Shown here: piece after piece, positions 1 to 7,880 of the stretch
Numbering within the stretch: the stretch's first letter is position 1
How the letters are laid out: every line of letters starts with the position of its first letter
Origin: a virus
DNA: 37,598 bases
IMG/VR virus record: IMGVR_UViG_3300034112_001864
Span: 1 to 37,598 of that record
Direction: 5' to 3' (one strand)
Notes under the pieces: model-generated
What the model was told of the DNA's origin: nothing
What the model saw: only the letters and a program-made list of their open reading frames with translations
Databases searched by the model: none
Position numbers and translations under genes: made by a program

Positions 1-1176
1 GAACTTTCGTCCAACTATTCCAGCACCACTATTGGCGCGATAAACGGCGGCGACATGGTGACGATGCGCGCCGATCGCTCTGATCTGGCGATCCTATCGT
101 CAGGTGTGTTGCGCCGCTGGAACGGGACCACGCTCGCAGGCATCTCGGACGTTGATGCGCCGACGAATGCTGAAACCCTTGCGATAGTCGCGCGCCGCTG
201 GGTGGCGGCGTTCAGCGATAACGATGCGTTTGGTTGGTCTGTCGCCGGCGACTATTCCGATTGGCCTGCAAACAACCAAGCCCAAGACCAAGACATGCCC
301 GACATGATCGTGGGGCAAGAAGAGATTGCGGGCGATCTGTGGAGCTTCAACGCCGAGACCACCCAAGTCTGGCAGGCAACCGGCGGGGCTGAAGAGTCTG
401 CCTTCGCCAGGGTTCAAGGCGTCTCCATCCCGTTCGGGCTTGCGGGCAAACAAGCTGTTGCGCCGTTTGGCGGCGGGGCCATGCTCTTGGCTCACACGCG
501 CCAAGTGATGGGAACGTCTGGCTATGATCTCCAGCCCGTGGCCTATCCCGCTCTCGAAGCGGCGCTGAAAGACTTAACCGAAGCCGAGCTTGCCGATTGC
601 GCAGCGTGGTCATACCGCGCGCCGGGCAAGTGGTTCTGGACGCTCAATGCGGGCCTCGAGATCGGCTACGTCTTCGACGGCGAAACCGGCCTTTGGCATG
701 GGCGCACGAAGTACGGCTCAGATGAATACGATCTCGACTTTGCGACTTCAGCCTTTGGCCGCGTGTTCGTTGCGGGCCGTCAATCGCGCAAGGTCTGGGT
801 GCTGGACGATAACGTTTACACCGATGACGGCGACCCGATCTTACGAGAGATGACCGTCCACATCCCAAGTCAGGGCGACGTGCCGGTCGATAAGCTCGTG
901 TTCGATCTGGTCACGCGCGACGTTCCCGTGACCGGCCAAGGCTCATCGCCTGTGATGCAGGTTCGCACATCGAGCGACAATGGCGAGGTATGGAGCGACT
1001 GGCGCGAGCTGGCTCTGCCAACGCCCTCAAACAAGTTCCGGGTGCAGGACTTCGCGTTCGGTGTCGCCAGTGCCGAGCACGGGATGCTCGTCCACATGCG
1101 TATCTCGGACCCGATTGGGTTTGCCTTTAGCGGCGTTTGGATCAACCCGAGTGAAAGCGAAATGAACTCCGCATGA
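1..1176 (+). CDS. P22 gp10-like tail hub / packaged-DNA stabilisation protein (5' partial)
   Basis: The frame is open from the first base, so the true N-terminus lies left of the window; at least 391 residues are present. In P22, gp10 closes the portal after packaging and forms part of the tail hub. What I see: a beta-rich protein with no membrane segment, a central stretch with a GLAGKQAVAPFGGG motif that resembles the gp10 segment around 'GIAGTYCKTPF', and a C-terminal end (FAFSGVWINPS) placed like the gp10 ending. The next gene starts in its stop (ATGA overlap). The assignment rests on recalled family pattern and on the P22-like portal, scaffold and coat genes elsewhere in the window. Function is likely but the homology is distant. 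Confidence 0.7.
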   Translation, partial: ELSSNYSSTTIGAINGGDMVTMRADRSDLAILSSGVLRRWNGTTLAGISDVDAPTNAETLAIVARRWVAAFSDNDAFGWSVAGDYSDWPANNQAQDQDMPDMIVGQEEIAGDLWSFNAETTQVWQATGGAEESAFARVQGVSIPFGLAGKQAVAPFGGGAMLLAHTRQVMGTSGYDLQPVAYPALEAALKDLTEAELADCAAWSYRAPGKWFWTLNAGLEIGYVFDGETGLWHGRTKYGSDEYDLDFATSAFGRVFVAGRQSRKVWVLDDNVYTDDGDPILREMTVHIPSQGDVPVDKLVFDLVTRDVPVTGQGSSPVMQVRTSSDNGEVWSDWRELALPTPSNKFRVQDFAFGVASAEHGMLVHMRISDPIGFAFSGVWINPSESEMNSA

Positions 1177-1469
1177 TTACGGTCAGCGAGCAGAACCACG
1201 GACAGCCGTTGGCGGATCCGAGCACTGGCGCTCCGACTGGCGCGGCCAAGCTCCTCGTCTCTGCCGTCAACGCCCTGATAAAGCGCACAGGCGGGGTCTC
1301 TGGCAAGGCATTCGGGCCGTTGCCAAGCTATACCGTGGCAACGCTGCCAAGCGCTTCGGCCAACGCCCGTTGCTGGATATGGGTAAGCGACGAAACCGGC
1401 GGCGCGACGGCGGCCATTTCAGACGGCACAAACTGGCGCCGGATGCAGGATCGGGCCGTAGTTTCCTAA
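1173..1469 (+). CDS. Phage neck/fibre-associated protein, 98 aa
   Basis: Starts inside the stop codon of the hub gene, so it is translationally coupled to it. The C-terminal half (YTVATLPSA, then WVSDETGG, then SDGTNWRRMQDRAVVS) is a short module I recognise from many phage tail and neck proteins, often seen fused to the end of fibre or adaptor proteins. The N-terminal half (about residues 1-45) has no recognisable motif. No signal peptide or membrane segment is visible. It is probably a virion component joining hub and fibre, but no enzymatic role can be claimed. Confidence 0.7.
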   Translation: MITVSEQNHGQPLADPSTGAPTGAAKLLVSAVNALIKRTGGVSGKAFGPLPSYTVATLPSASANARCWIWVSDETGGATAAISDGTNWRRMQDRAVVS

Positions 1470-1471
1470 GC

Positions 1472-1495
1472 CGCAAGCCCAATTCCGCATCAAAC
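1472..1495 (+). repeat. Late-region intergenic element, copy A (AAGCC-N3-TTCC)
   Basis: Begins 3 nt after the TAA stop of the preceding gene and reads GCAAGCCC-AA-TTCC followed by CAT, one base and AAAC. Near-identical copies follow TAA stops at 4363-4386 and 28783-28805, with a weaker one at 34599-34615. This copy lies upstream of the tail fibre gene. It may be a phage late promoter or processing element; the function is unknown. Confidence 0.55.
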
Positions 1496-1529
1496 GCCAT
1501 GCCCTAGCCTCCACGGGAGCGCTTGCGAC

Positions 1530-3689
1530 ATGGCGAAACGGCTATTGCCGCCAGATTGGCACGTCACACGAGACAATGGCGATCCAGCAACCGATGCGAC
1601 AATCCTCGTTCGCATTGCAGGCACGTCCACACCGACGCCCGCTTACTCTGATAAAGAGCTTGCAACGAGCCTAGGCTCAACGATCAACTGTGATGCAACG
1701 GGCTATCCGGCTTCAGGTGGGAACGATGTCGCGCTCTGGGGCGCTGACACGATCAGCTATGATCTCATCGTTCAAGCTACGGGCTATAATGGCGGGGCGT
1801 CTAAGACGCTCGAAGACGTCGCTGTCGCGGATGATGCGGTTGCTGATGAAGCCTCTTCAGCCCTCGCGCTTGGCAACGCCTTCGACAATGGCGGGTTTGA
1901 GGCGTGGTCTTTCGGGACTTCGTTCTCAAACGTCTCAGGCGACGGCGACGGCGATCAAGTTGCGGACGGCTGGTATCTTTCGCAGTCCACGGCTGCAGGC
2001 AATGCCGTAAGCCGACAACCTGGCTTTGAAGTGGATGGGCTTGCAGCATCGCGCTACTGCCTCCGCGTAGGACGCCCAGCGGCTTCAACAAACTTCAACG
2101 ACATCCGCCTTTGGAAAATCCTCCGGCCAGAAATTGCGCGCCGTCTTCGCGGTAAAGAATGCACTCTGCGCTATTCGATCAGAAAGGGCGCAGATTTTCA
2201 GGCGAGTTCGGGTGGCCGCGTTTTCATCCAGCTTGCGTCTGGCGACACGGAGAGTGAAGACGGAGACCTGATCCACCTCGCTTCGTTCTCAGGTCAGGTG
2301 AACGACATTTCTACATTCGTCACGCCAGAGATAACGGGTCAGCGTTTCGAGCACACCTTTATCTTTGCGGACAATATCCGAGAGGTTGGCCTTCAGTTTA
2401 GGTTTAGCCCCGGCGGCACTGCTGGCGCAAACGACTACATAGAAATCCAAGACGTAGAGCTAAAGCTCTCTTCTGACCCCGAAGAGTTCCACGCTCGTCC
2501 TGAGATTTTGGACTTCCTGCTCTCAAACCTGAGCACTGGCGGGCGGCTCTTTAACTCGACGGCGTTCACCGATCCCGGCGCCGATCGCGTCATGATCTGG
2601 GATGAAAGCGCCAACGACTTTGTTGGCGCTACGCTTGGCACTGGGCTTGCGATCACTGGCACTGCGTTTGAACTGAGCGCGCCGATGGCCGCGATTGCAG
2701 GCCTCGCAGTCACAGACAGCAACGTGATTGTCGGCAACGGCTCGACTTGGGTTGCTGAGAGCGGAGCTACGGCGAGAACGTCTCTTGGCGTTGGCACTGG
2801 CGACAGCCCGAGCTTTACAGGTCTCACGCTGAGCGGCCAGTTGTCGTTGGCAAACGGACTCGTAAGTGCGCCCTCTTGGTGCTTCACCAACGATCCTGAC
2901 AACGGCGCATTCTACTACGGTTCCGCGAACCTCTGGGCGCTCGTTGCTGGCGGCGTATCCGTCATGGACTGCTTTACCACCTACGTTCAAAGCAGGATCC
3001 GTCACATTTTCCCGAACGGTTCCGTGGGCTCTGTTGCGGTGGGATTGGGCGGCGCGTCTCTGACGGGCTTCTACACGATCGGCACGAACAACCCCGGCGC
3101 AAGCGCGAACGGCGCGCTTGTCTGGCAGTGGGACGCAACTGCTCCGAAAGACGCGTCTGGCAACGTCTGGCAAGTCGGCGGCAAGCACGCGCTTCCGCTT
3201 CCTGCTTCAGCATGGCGGGCGCAGACGACAAACGGCGCAGCCTTCTACTCGGCCGAACTCACAACCAACCGGCAAATGATAAATGGCTGGGCGTTTGACG
3301 CAGCCACGGACGAGTTCATCCAGTGCGAAATCCCAATGCCGAAGAGCTGGAACGAAGGCACGTTCACGGCTCGCATCCGTTGGTATGCGCCAAGCGGTTC
3401 CGGCAACGTCGTGTGGGGCGTTCAAGCGCTCTGCGTTGGCGATGATGATGCGATCGACACGGCTTGGGGAACGGCTCAAACCGTGACCGACACGCTCACC
3501 GCGACCGGCGACATGATGGTGACGGCGGAAACGAGCGCCATCACTGCCGCCGGATCGCCCGCTGAAGCGGACACGCTTTGGGTCCGCGTTTACCGCGACG
3601 CCGACAATGGCAGCGACACCTTCAGCGCCGACGCTATCCTGCTCTCCGTCGAGCTTTTCCCTTCAATCAGTGGATCGAACGATGCCTGA
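1530..3689 (+). CDS. Tail fibre / tailspike protein, 719 aa
   Basis: The longest gene of the left late block, preceded by GGGAGC about 9 nt before ATG. The N-terminal 90 residues look like a carbohydrate-binding or adaptor domain of the type found on podovirus fibres (WHVTRDNGDP, then TSTPTPAYSD, then YDLIVQATGY). The middle is rich in Gly, Ser, Thr, Asn and Asp with short beta-type repeats, and the C-terminus carries a further beta-rich domain (about 600-719). No transmembrane segment or clear lyase or hydrolase active site can be read. Position right after the hub and neck genes and before the lysis genes fits a receptor-binding fibre. An enzymatic spike activity is possible but unsupported. 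Confidence 0.75.
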   Translation: MAKRLLPPDWHVTRDNGDPATDATILVRIAGTSTPTPAYSDKELATSLGSTINCDATGYPASGGNDVALWGADTISYDLIVQATGYNGGASKTLEDVAVADDAVADEASSALALGNAFDNGGFEAWSFGTSFSNVSGDGDGDQVADGWYLSQSTAAGNAVSRQPGFEVDGLAASRYCLRVGRPAASTNFNDIRLWKILRPEIARRLRGKECTLRYSIRKGADFQASSGGRVFIQLASGDTESEDGDLIHLASFSGQVNDISTFVTPEITGQRFEHTFIFADNIREVGLQFRFSPGGTAGANDYIEIQDVELKLSSDPEEFHARPEILDFLLSNLSTGGRLFNSTAFTDPGADRVMIWDESANDFVGATLGTGLAITGTAFELSAPMAAIAGLAVTDSNVIVGNGSTWVAESGATARTSLGVGTGDSPSFTGLTLSGQLSLANGLVSAPSWCFTNDPDNGAFYYGSANLWALVAGGVSVMDCFTTYVQSRIRHIFPNGSVGSVAVGLGGASLTGFYTIGTNNPGASANGALVWQWDATAPKDASGNVWQVGGKHALPLPASAWRAQTTNGAAFYSAELTTNRQMINGWAFDAATDEFIQCEIPMPKSWNEGTFTARIRWYAPSGSGNVVWGVQALCVGDDDAIDTAWGTAQTVTDTLTATGDMMVTAETSAITAAGSPAEADTLWVRVYRDADNGSDTFSADAILLSVELFPSISGSNDA

Positions 3690-4005
3690 CCGCCTTAAGT
3701 ACATTCAGATCATCTTTGAAGATGACGGCGTAAACCCGCCGACGATCAAGCGCGAGTATAAGAGCGTCCATTTCGCTGGCGAAGGCGCGCCGCGCGACGT
3801 GGACATCACGGCTGAGGAGCGCTTGGCATTTTATGCGGTCGCTGCGGCGCAAAACTCCGGCCTGATCGCTGAGGCCAACGCCGCGCGCGACCAAGCAATT
3901 GGTGAGCGCGACGCGGCTCTCAATGAAGCAAATGGCGAGCGTGAACAGCGCGAGCAAGCAGTCGCGGCGCTGGCTGCGGAGATTGCGAAGCGAACCGAGC
4001 AATGA
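3682..4005 (+). CDS. Small coiled-coil phage protein, 107 aa
   Basis: I chose ATG at 3682, which overlaps the fibre stop by 8 nt; an upstream in-frame start would run deep into the fibre gene. Residues 1-60 are globular in composition (MPDRLKYIQIIFEDDG), and residues 65-107 form an Ala/Glu/Arg-rich helix with heptad-like spacing (ARDQAIGERDAALNEANGER). It could be a fibre chaperone or a trimerisation partner, given the overlap with the fibre gene, but no family is recognised. Confidence 0.7.
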   Translation: MPDRLKYIQIIFEDDGVNPPTIKREYKSVHFAGEGAPRDVDITAEERLAFYAVAAAQNSGLIAEANAARDQAIGERDAALNEANGEREQREQAVAALAAEIAKRTEQ

Positions 4006-4358
4006 TCCCGCTTCTGACGGCCGGGGCTATGGCCGCGGCTGGCGCCCGACCGCTCCGTTTCACAGGGCTATTTACAACGTCATCGGCATCCTCGCCGGTT
4101 ACGTCTTCGACGCGCACAATCGAAGGCACAGGAACGCTGCTGTTCAACAACATCGCCGGCGTTACGGTTTCGGTGCAGTACAGCAAGAACGGCGGAGCTT
4201 TTACGACTATCACCGAAGGCCTGACGCTCGCGATGACCAATGGCGACACGTTGGCCGTGCGCTCAACCATCGCAGTCGTTAGTCAAACCACGACTTTTGA
4301 TATTCGCAACAACGCTGGCAGTGTTCTGATCGAAGCCGTGACGCTGACGCGCACGTAA
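4002..4358 (+). CDS. Hypothetical virion-type protein, 118 aa
   Basis: Starts in the stop of the preceding gene (ATGA). The sequence is Thr/Ser/Val-rich and beta-like throughout, similar in feel to small phage decoration or fibre-associated domains. An N-terminal run (MIPLLTAGAMAAAGA) might be read as a signal peptide, but it lacks a basic start and a convincing cleavage site. No family recognised. It is followed directly by the repeated late intergenic element at 4363. Confidence 0.65.
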   Translation: MIPLLTAGAMAAAGARPLRFTGLFTTSSASSPVTSSTRTIEGTGTLLFNNIAGVTVSVQYSKNGGAFTTITEGLTLAMTNGDTLAVRSTIAVVSQTTTFDIRNNAGSVLIEAVTLTRT

Positions 4359-4362
4359 CCCG

Positions 4363-4386
4363 CGCAAGCCCCATTCCACATGAAAC
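4363..4386 (+). repeat. Late-region intergenic element, copy B
   Basis: Begins 4 nt after the TAA stop of the preceding gene: GCAAGCCC-CA-TTCC-ACATG-AAAC. It lies just upstream of the lysis genes. Here ATTCCA (4373-4378) is also mirrored by TGGAAT (4387-4392), a small hairpin that the other copies lack, so the hairpin is probably not the conserved function. Confidence 0.55.
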
Positions 4387-4402
4387 TGGAATGGTAGTCT
4401 TC

Positions 4403-4699
4403 ATGTCTCACGCGATAGATGATGAAGGCCCGCGTCCCGCTCATGTGATCGATCACGGTCAAGGGCTATCGCCTAATCGGCCGACGCTTGGCCCCGGCTA
4501 TGACTGGCTCATGGAGTTCGCGCGCCAGGCGTTTCGCCCAGCTCTCGGCATCATCTGCATCCTCGGCCTCTCGCGTCATTTCCTTTGGGCAGCGCCAGAG
4601 CTTCGTCTTGATGAGATCAGCCTTCTCATTCTGACGGGCTTGGCCGGTGGCCTTGCAGGCCTTCGCACCGCGGAGCTTACCGCTCTGCGCTCGCGTTGA
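4403..4699 (+). CDS. Putative holin, two-TM membrane protein, 98 aa
   Basis: ATG at 4403 is preferred because GGAATGG lies about 8 nt upstream; ATG at 4391 is in frame and would add four residues. A hydrophilic N-terminal tail of about 40 residues is followed by two hydrophobic segments (PALGIICILGLSRHFLWAA and ISLLILTGLAGGLAGLRTA) and a short basic end. Size, topology and position immediately before the spanin genes fit a holin, resembling the 3TM/holin families that end in a GLR-x-x-E pattern. No endolysin lies next to it. The holin role is inferred from context and topology only. Confidence 0.6.
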   Translation: MSHAIDDEGPRPAHVIDHGQGLSPNRPTLGPGYDWLMEFARQAFRPALGIICILGLSRHFLWAAPELRLDEISLLILTGLAGGLAGLRTAELTALRSR

Positions 4700-5373
4700 A
4701 GTGGGGTCTCGGTTTGTGGGCCATCCTGATCGGGCTGCTTGTCGCCTACGTCATCGCTGACGGCTTCTTCGATATCTCCAACAAGATCCGTTCGTGGGCG
4801 CGTCCGCTTTGGCGGGCCGCATGGGGCGCGGTTGTCGGCGTGGCGCGGAAACGTGCTGCGCCGGCGGCTCCCGTAACGGGTCATGTAGGGACCGCTAGCG
4901 CGGATAGCGGGTCACATATGGACCAGAGCGCGCCCGTCCAAACTCCCCCTAACAATCCTATTCGCCTGCCTTCGATCACTTCGGTGCTGGGATGGTTCTG
5001 GAAATACAAGGCCGCGCTGCTGATCGTGGCGGCGTTCCTGTTTGTGTTCGGGCTCTTGCGCGGGTGCGACCTCAACCCGTTCGGCTCAAGCCCCGATCGC
5101 CTGCGGCTCGAGCGCGACATGGCTGAGGCAGAGGTCGAAACCCAAGAGACCATCAACGATCGCGATCAAGACATCGCCGCGATCGACCGCGATCTCGCGC
5201 TGATGCGCCAGCAACTCCAAAACCTAGCCCAACGAGGCCGAGATGAAATCGCCGCTGCAGCACCCGATGATGAAGCTCCCATTGACCCTGAGCTTGTGGC
5301 TGCTTTTCGTAATTCCCTTGACCGCATGTGCGTCCCGCGTGCGGACGGAACTCGCGCCGATTCCTGTGAGTGA
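4696..5373 (+). CDS. Rz-like inner-membrane spanin (i-spanin), 225 aa
   Basis: A TTG start overlaps the stop of the holin candidate (TTGA). There are two hydrophobic segments, at about 4-22 and 103-122 (AALLIVAAFLFVFGLL), followed by a strong coiled coil at about 132-185. A single TM plus a periplasmic coiled coil is the classical Rz layout, so an internal ATG at 4918 (residue 75) would give a typical one-TM spanin of about 151 aa. The longer form carries an extra N-terminal TM and a Pro/Ala-rich linker, possibly a fused or separately translated holin-like piece. The 3' end overlaps the o-spanin gene by 131 nt in another frame, as in lambda Rz/Rz1. In the family, the pair joins inner and outer membranes at lysis. 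Confidence 0.7.
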   Translation: MKWGLGLWAILIGLLVAYVIADGFFDISNKIRSWARPLWRAAWGAVVGVARKRAAPAAPVTGHVGTASADSGSHMDQSAPVQTPPNNPIRLPSITSVLGWFWKYKAALLIVAAFLFVFGLLRGCDLNPFGSSPDRLRLERDMAEAEVETQETINDRDQDIAAIDRDLALMRQQLQNLAQRGRDEIAAAAPDDEAPIDPELVAAFRNSLDRMCVPRADGTRADSCE

Positions 5374-5548
5374 GGATCTGAGACGCCCTTGCCCGGAAAC
5401 GGCGCAGCCGGCTGATCCTGTCACTCCATCGGTGGCGCTTCAGTTCGGGGCTGCTGCAATTGCCGAGGCGCGCTGCGAGCGGGCTCGCTCAAATAGTGTT
5501 ATAGCTGTGATCGACGCACACAACGACGCAGCAAGGCAAGATGACTGA
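5243..5548 (+). CDS. Rz1-like outer-membrane lipoprotein spanin (o-spanin), 101 aa
   Basis: It lies partly inside the i-spanin gene in a different frame and extends past it. ACGAGG sits 5 nt before ATG at 5243. The N-terminus has a hydrophobic signal (about residues 11-28) ending in a lipobox LTAC, so lipidation is expected on Cys 29. The mature part is rich in Pro and Ala early on, as in Rz1 proteins. Nested frame, lipobox and position together make this one of the firmer functional calls in the lysis region. Its stop overlaps the HNH gene start by 8 nt. Confidence 0.8.
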   Translation: MKSPLQHPMMKLPLTLSLWLLFVIPLTACASRVRTELAPIPVSEDLRRPCPETAQPADPVTPSVALQFGAAAIAEARCERARSNSVIAVIDAHNDAARQDD

Positions 5549-6377
5549 CACAAAACACACGATGCGATCTCAGGTGATCGCGCGGCTGCTGAGTGATGAT
5601 TTGTTTCGCCGCCGAACGACTGCGCGGCTCCACAAGAGTACCGACAAAAACGGCCCCGGAGGCTGTTGGCTTTGGACTGGCGGCACTGCCACAGGCGACT
5701 ACGGGACGATTTCGCTGACGATCCCTATGCCTGGTGGCGCGCGCTTTCGCCGGGCCACCATCTCTACTCACCGCCTTGCATACGCTTTGGCCAAAGGTGA
5801 TCCGGGCGATCAGCACATTCTGCACTCGTGCGACGTTAGACGATGCGTCAACCCCGATCACCTGACGGCAGGCACGCACGCCGACAACATGCGCGACATG
5901 GTGGCCAAGGGGCGACACCAACGCGCCACTCCTAAAGGTGACGCGGTTACGACCGCGAAGCACTCAAATGCTGACGCCCTTAAGGTCGCTGAGTTGCACC
6001 GTGCTGGCCGCACGAGTCTGGAAATCGTAGCGGAGACCGGCTTCAAGTATCACTTTGTAGTCAATGTTGCGTCTGGCCGTGCATGGTCAGACATTACAGG
6101 GCTCCCACGGCGCGTCTCAATAAAGCGCTCAGCGAAGCCGCGACCAAGGAGAGCTCCATCTCAGCGTCGGCGCTGGATGATCCTCGGGTGCCTAGCGGAG
6201 CATGGCCCGCTGGACACTGGGGCTCTCGCTAGCCTCGTAGGAGCGCGCCGAGATGCAACGCTTTCAGCGTGCATCGCTCTTGAGCGAGCTGGGCGACTTC
6301 AAAAAGTCAAAACGGGCGTTGGCTTGGCCACACTTTGGGAAGTGCGGATTGAGGCTGCCAAGAGTGAAGCGGCTTGA
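5541..6377 (+). CDS. HNH homing-type endonuclease with C-terminal winged helix, 278 aa
   Basis: The N-terminal half has the HNH_3-type signature: GCWLWTG at 41-47, a THRLAY block at 76-81, LHSCD at 94-98, CVNPDHL at 102-108 and a GT-H-x-DN block near 111-116, including the paired Cys residues that bind the structural metal. Residues about 140-190 look like a small HTH (SLEIVAETGFKYHFVVNVASGR), and the last 70 residues look like a winged helix (ILGCLAEHGPLDTGALASLVG). In the family such proteins nick or cut DNA, and many are selfish genes. It overlaps the o-spanin gene and occupies the slot where an endolysin might be expected. Confidence 0.85.
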   Translation: MTDTKHTMRSQVIARLLSDDLFRRRTTARLHKSTDKNGPGGCWLWTGGTATGDYGTISLTIPMPGGARFRRATISTHRLAYALAKGDPGDQHILHSCDVRRCVNPDHLTAGTHADNMRDMVAKGRHQRATPKGDAVTTAKHSNADALKVAELHRAGRTSLEIVAETGFKYHFVVNVASGRAWSDITGLPRRVSIKRSAKPRPRRAPSQRRRWMILGCLAEHGPLDTGALASLVGARRDATLSACIALERAGRLQKVKTGVGLATLWEVRIEAAKSEAA

Positions 6378-6387
6378 CCCGCCCTCC

Positions 6388-6405
6388 GCCGTCTAGAGTG
6401 ACGGC
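6388..6405. terminator. Possible hairpin between convergent genes
   Basis: GCCGTC (6388-6393) and GACGGC (6400-6405) form a 6-bp stem with a 6-nt loop between the convergent HNH gene and the minus-strand membrane gene. There is no clean T-run, so it is a weak terminator candidate. Confidence 0.3.
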
Positions 6406-7442
6406 TAGGCGGCTTTCTTCGCGTTCTGTTTGTCGCGTTCGCGGAACCACTTGTAGACCGTCGATTGGTGGCGTCCGACCTTCTCGGCAATCTCAGGCAC
6501 CTCGAAGCGCCCGCGCATAGAGAACGCCACTGATTTGGCGTCTTGCCACTGAGCGAGTGGCGCTGGTTCTGGCGTTGGCGCGGGCGGCGCCACTGTCGCC
6601 ACTGCCGTTTCGGCGGCCGCCACTGGCGCGCCAAACTGAGAGAGCAGGCCAAGCGTCAGAAGTGCTGCTAACCTATTGAGCCAATGGACTTTCGCGCTAG
6701 TGGCGCTCAGAGTGGCGCTGTCATTGGCGGGAGTGGCGCGTGCCACTGGCGTCGCCATTTCGCGTCCGCGCTCCGCCAAAGCGTAGCCCCAAGGCTCAAG
6801 GATCGCCCATGCCAAGAAGATCGCGAACACAGCGAGCGCCAATGTCCAGTGGTGGTGAGGATCGCGCGCCAGTGGCGGGCTCTCGCTCAATTGGCGTTGC
6901 GCCTCTGGCAGGCGAACGCGTGCCGCAGCGGTCGCGGCGTTGAACAATTCGAGCGCCGCTTGCTGGCGGCTTGTCGGGACGTTGGCGGTGTCAGCCGGGA
7001 GCTTTGCCCGCTCGGCTTCAATGGCTCGAGATAGGGTGGCGATCTCCTCGAGCAGCGCGGCACGCTCATTCTCTCGAGCCTCATAGGCCGCGCGCTGGCC
7101 CGATGCGAGCACAGCTTGCGCGCCCATGTCGGCCGAGACCGCGGCGAACACAACGCAGACCCCATAGAAGGCGATAGCGAGCCCGCGCCAGACGCGGCTT
7201 GCGCCGTCGAGCCAGGCGAAGTTCACAGCCGCACAGGCCGCAATGATCTGGGCTGCGATGCAGCCGATCGCGGCGACGGCGTAGAGAGGCCAGATCGCGT
7301 CAAGATCGGCCCAGTCGCGCGAGGCAAGCGCTTCCAAGGCCCGCGCCTTATCGGCCCAGCCCAAGACGCCGAACAGCGCCAGCGCCACGCTCATAACGAC
7401 GAGCGCGGACTTTAGAAGCCAGTTTCGCCGGCGGGCTGTCAC
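6405..7442 (-). CDS. Multi-pass membrane protein with coiled coil and C-terminal HTH, 345 aa
   Basis: Not a family I recognise. GTG start at 7442 overlaps the stop of the 57-aa gene (GTGA), so the two are translationally coupled. Hydrophobic segments lie at about 8-28, 50-72, 84-102 and 198-220, with a weaker one near 255-272. A Glu/Arg/Ala-rich coiled coil runs from about 115 to 150. The last 40 residues read as a resolvase-type HTH (VPEIAEKVGRHQSTVYKWFRER). This combination suggests a membrane-anchored DNA-binding protein, though the HTH-like tail could instead bind protein. It is transcribed against the late genes, which suggests expression in the lysogen or early. A superinfection-exclusion or DNA-tethering role is only a guess. 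Confidence 0.7.
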   Translation of the reverse strand: MTARRRNWLLKSALVVMSVALALFGVLGWADKARALEALASRDWADLDAIWPLYAVAAIGCIAAQIIAACAAVNFAWLDGASRVWRGLAIAFYGVCVVFAAVSADMGAQAVLASGQRAAYEARENERAALLEEIATLSRAIEAERAKLPADTANVPTSRQQAALELFNAATAAARVRLPEAQRQLSESPPLARDPHHHWTLALAVFAIFLAWAILEPWGYALAERGREMATPVARATPANDSATLSATSAKVHWLNRLAALLTLGLLSQFGAPVAAAETAVATVAPPAPTPEPAPLAQWQDAKSVAFSMRGRFEVPEIAEKVGRHQSTVYKWFRERDKQNAKKAA

Positions 7443-7612
7443 ACGATCCCCGCCAGATTTGCCAAAGCGATGACGACACCGCCAAGCCCAAGCATGGCGA
7501 ACGCAACGCGTGGAAACAGCGTGCGCATGATGTTCTTCGGATTGACCGAAGCCGCAAAGAACATGAACAAGCCCGCAAAAAGCACGATGAGAAGGCCGAT
7601 GGTTTCAGTCAT
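7439..7612 (-). CDS. Two-TM small membrane protein, 57 aa
   Basis: ATG on the minus strand at 7612, ending in the overlapping GTGA start of the 345-aa gene. The protein is nearly all hydrophobic: segment one at about 4-22 (IGLLIVLFAGLFMFFAAS), a short basic hinge (NPKNIMRTLFPR), and segment two at about 36-56. It is probably a subunit or partner of the downstream membrane protein. No Shine-Dalgarno sequence is strong; the TTAA-N7-TTAA site lies only 24 nt upstream, so the transcript may have a very short leader. Confidence 0.65.
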   Translation of the reverse strand: MTETIGLLIVLFAGLFMFFAASVNPKNIMRTLFPRVAFAMLGLGGVVIALANLAGIV

Positions 7613-7627
7613 CCGCTGAACCTGAGA

Positions 7628-7658
7628 GCAGCGAATTAAGACCTGCTTAACTCGCTGC
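7628..7658 (-). promoter_or_regulatory. TTAA-N7-TTAA inverted repeat (CtrA-box-like operator)
   Basis: TTAA at 7636-7639 and 7647-7650 are separated by exactly 7 nt, the full CtrA consensus known from Caulobacter. The site is the core of a wider inverted repeat with 12-bp arms (7628-7639 and 7647-7658, one mismatch). It sits just upstream of the minus-strand membrane cassette. It could be a CtrA site or the operator of a dedicated phage regulator with similar half-sites. Confidence 0.55.
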
Positions 7659-7880
7659 AGAGGACTCTAGCGCCGTGAACTAGAGACCGGCGCACCGCGG
7701 CCCAGCTCAGGCAGGGCGGACACGTTAGCGCTAACTAGCAGAGGGTGCGAGGCGCGGAGGAAAAGAAGGCGAGAGGGTCGCGACCCTGAGCCTCGCCTGA
7801 TCCGTTGAAGCGTCCGTAAACAGCCTCGAAAGCCGCCGTTCCGCGGTGCTCCCGTCTCTGGATTCTTTCCTCCCCGACTT
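7659..7880. other. Non-coding stretch with palindromes
   Basis: No convincing gene on either strand. It holds a perfect 12-bp palindrome GTTAGCGCTAAC (7724-7735) and a hairpin at 7768-7797, built on the palindrome AGGGTCGCGACCCT (7774-7787) with outer GGCGAG/CTCGCC arms. A strong plus-strand terminator follows at 7881. A structured non-coding RNA ending at that terminator is possible. Confidence 0.35.
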
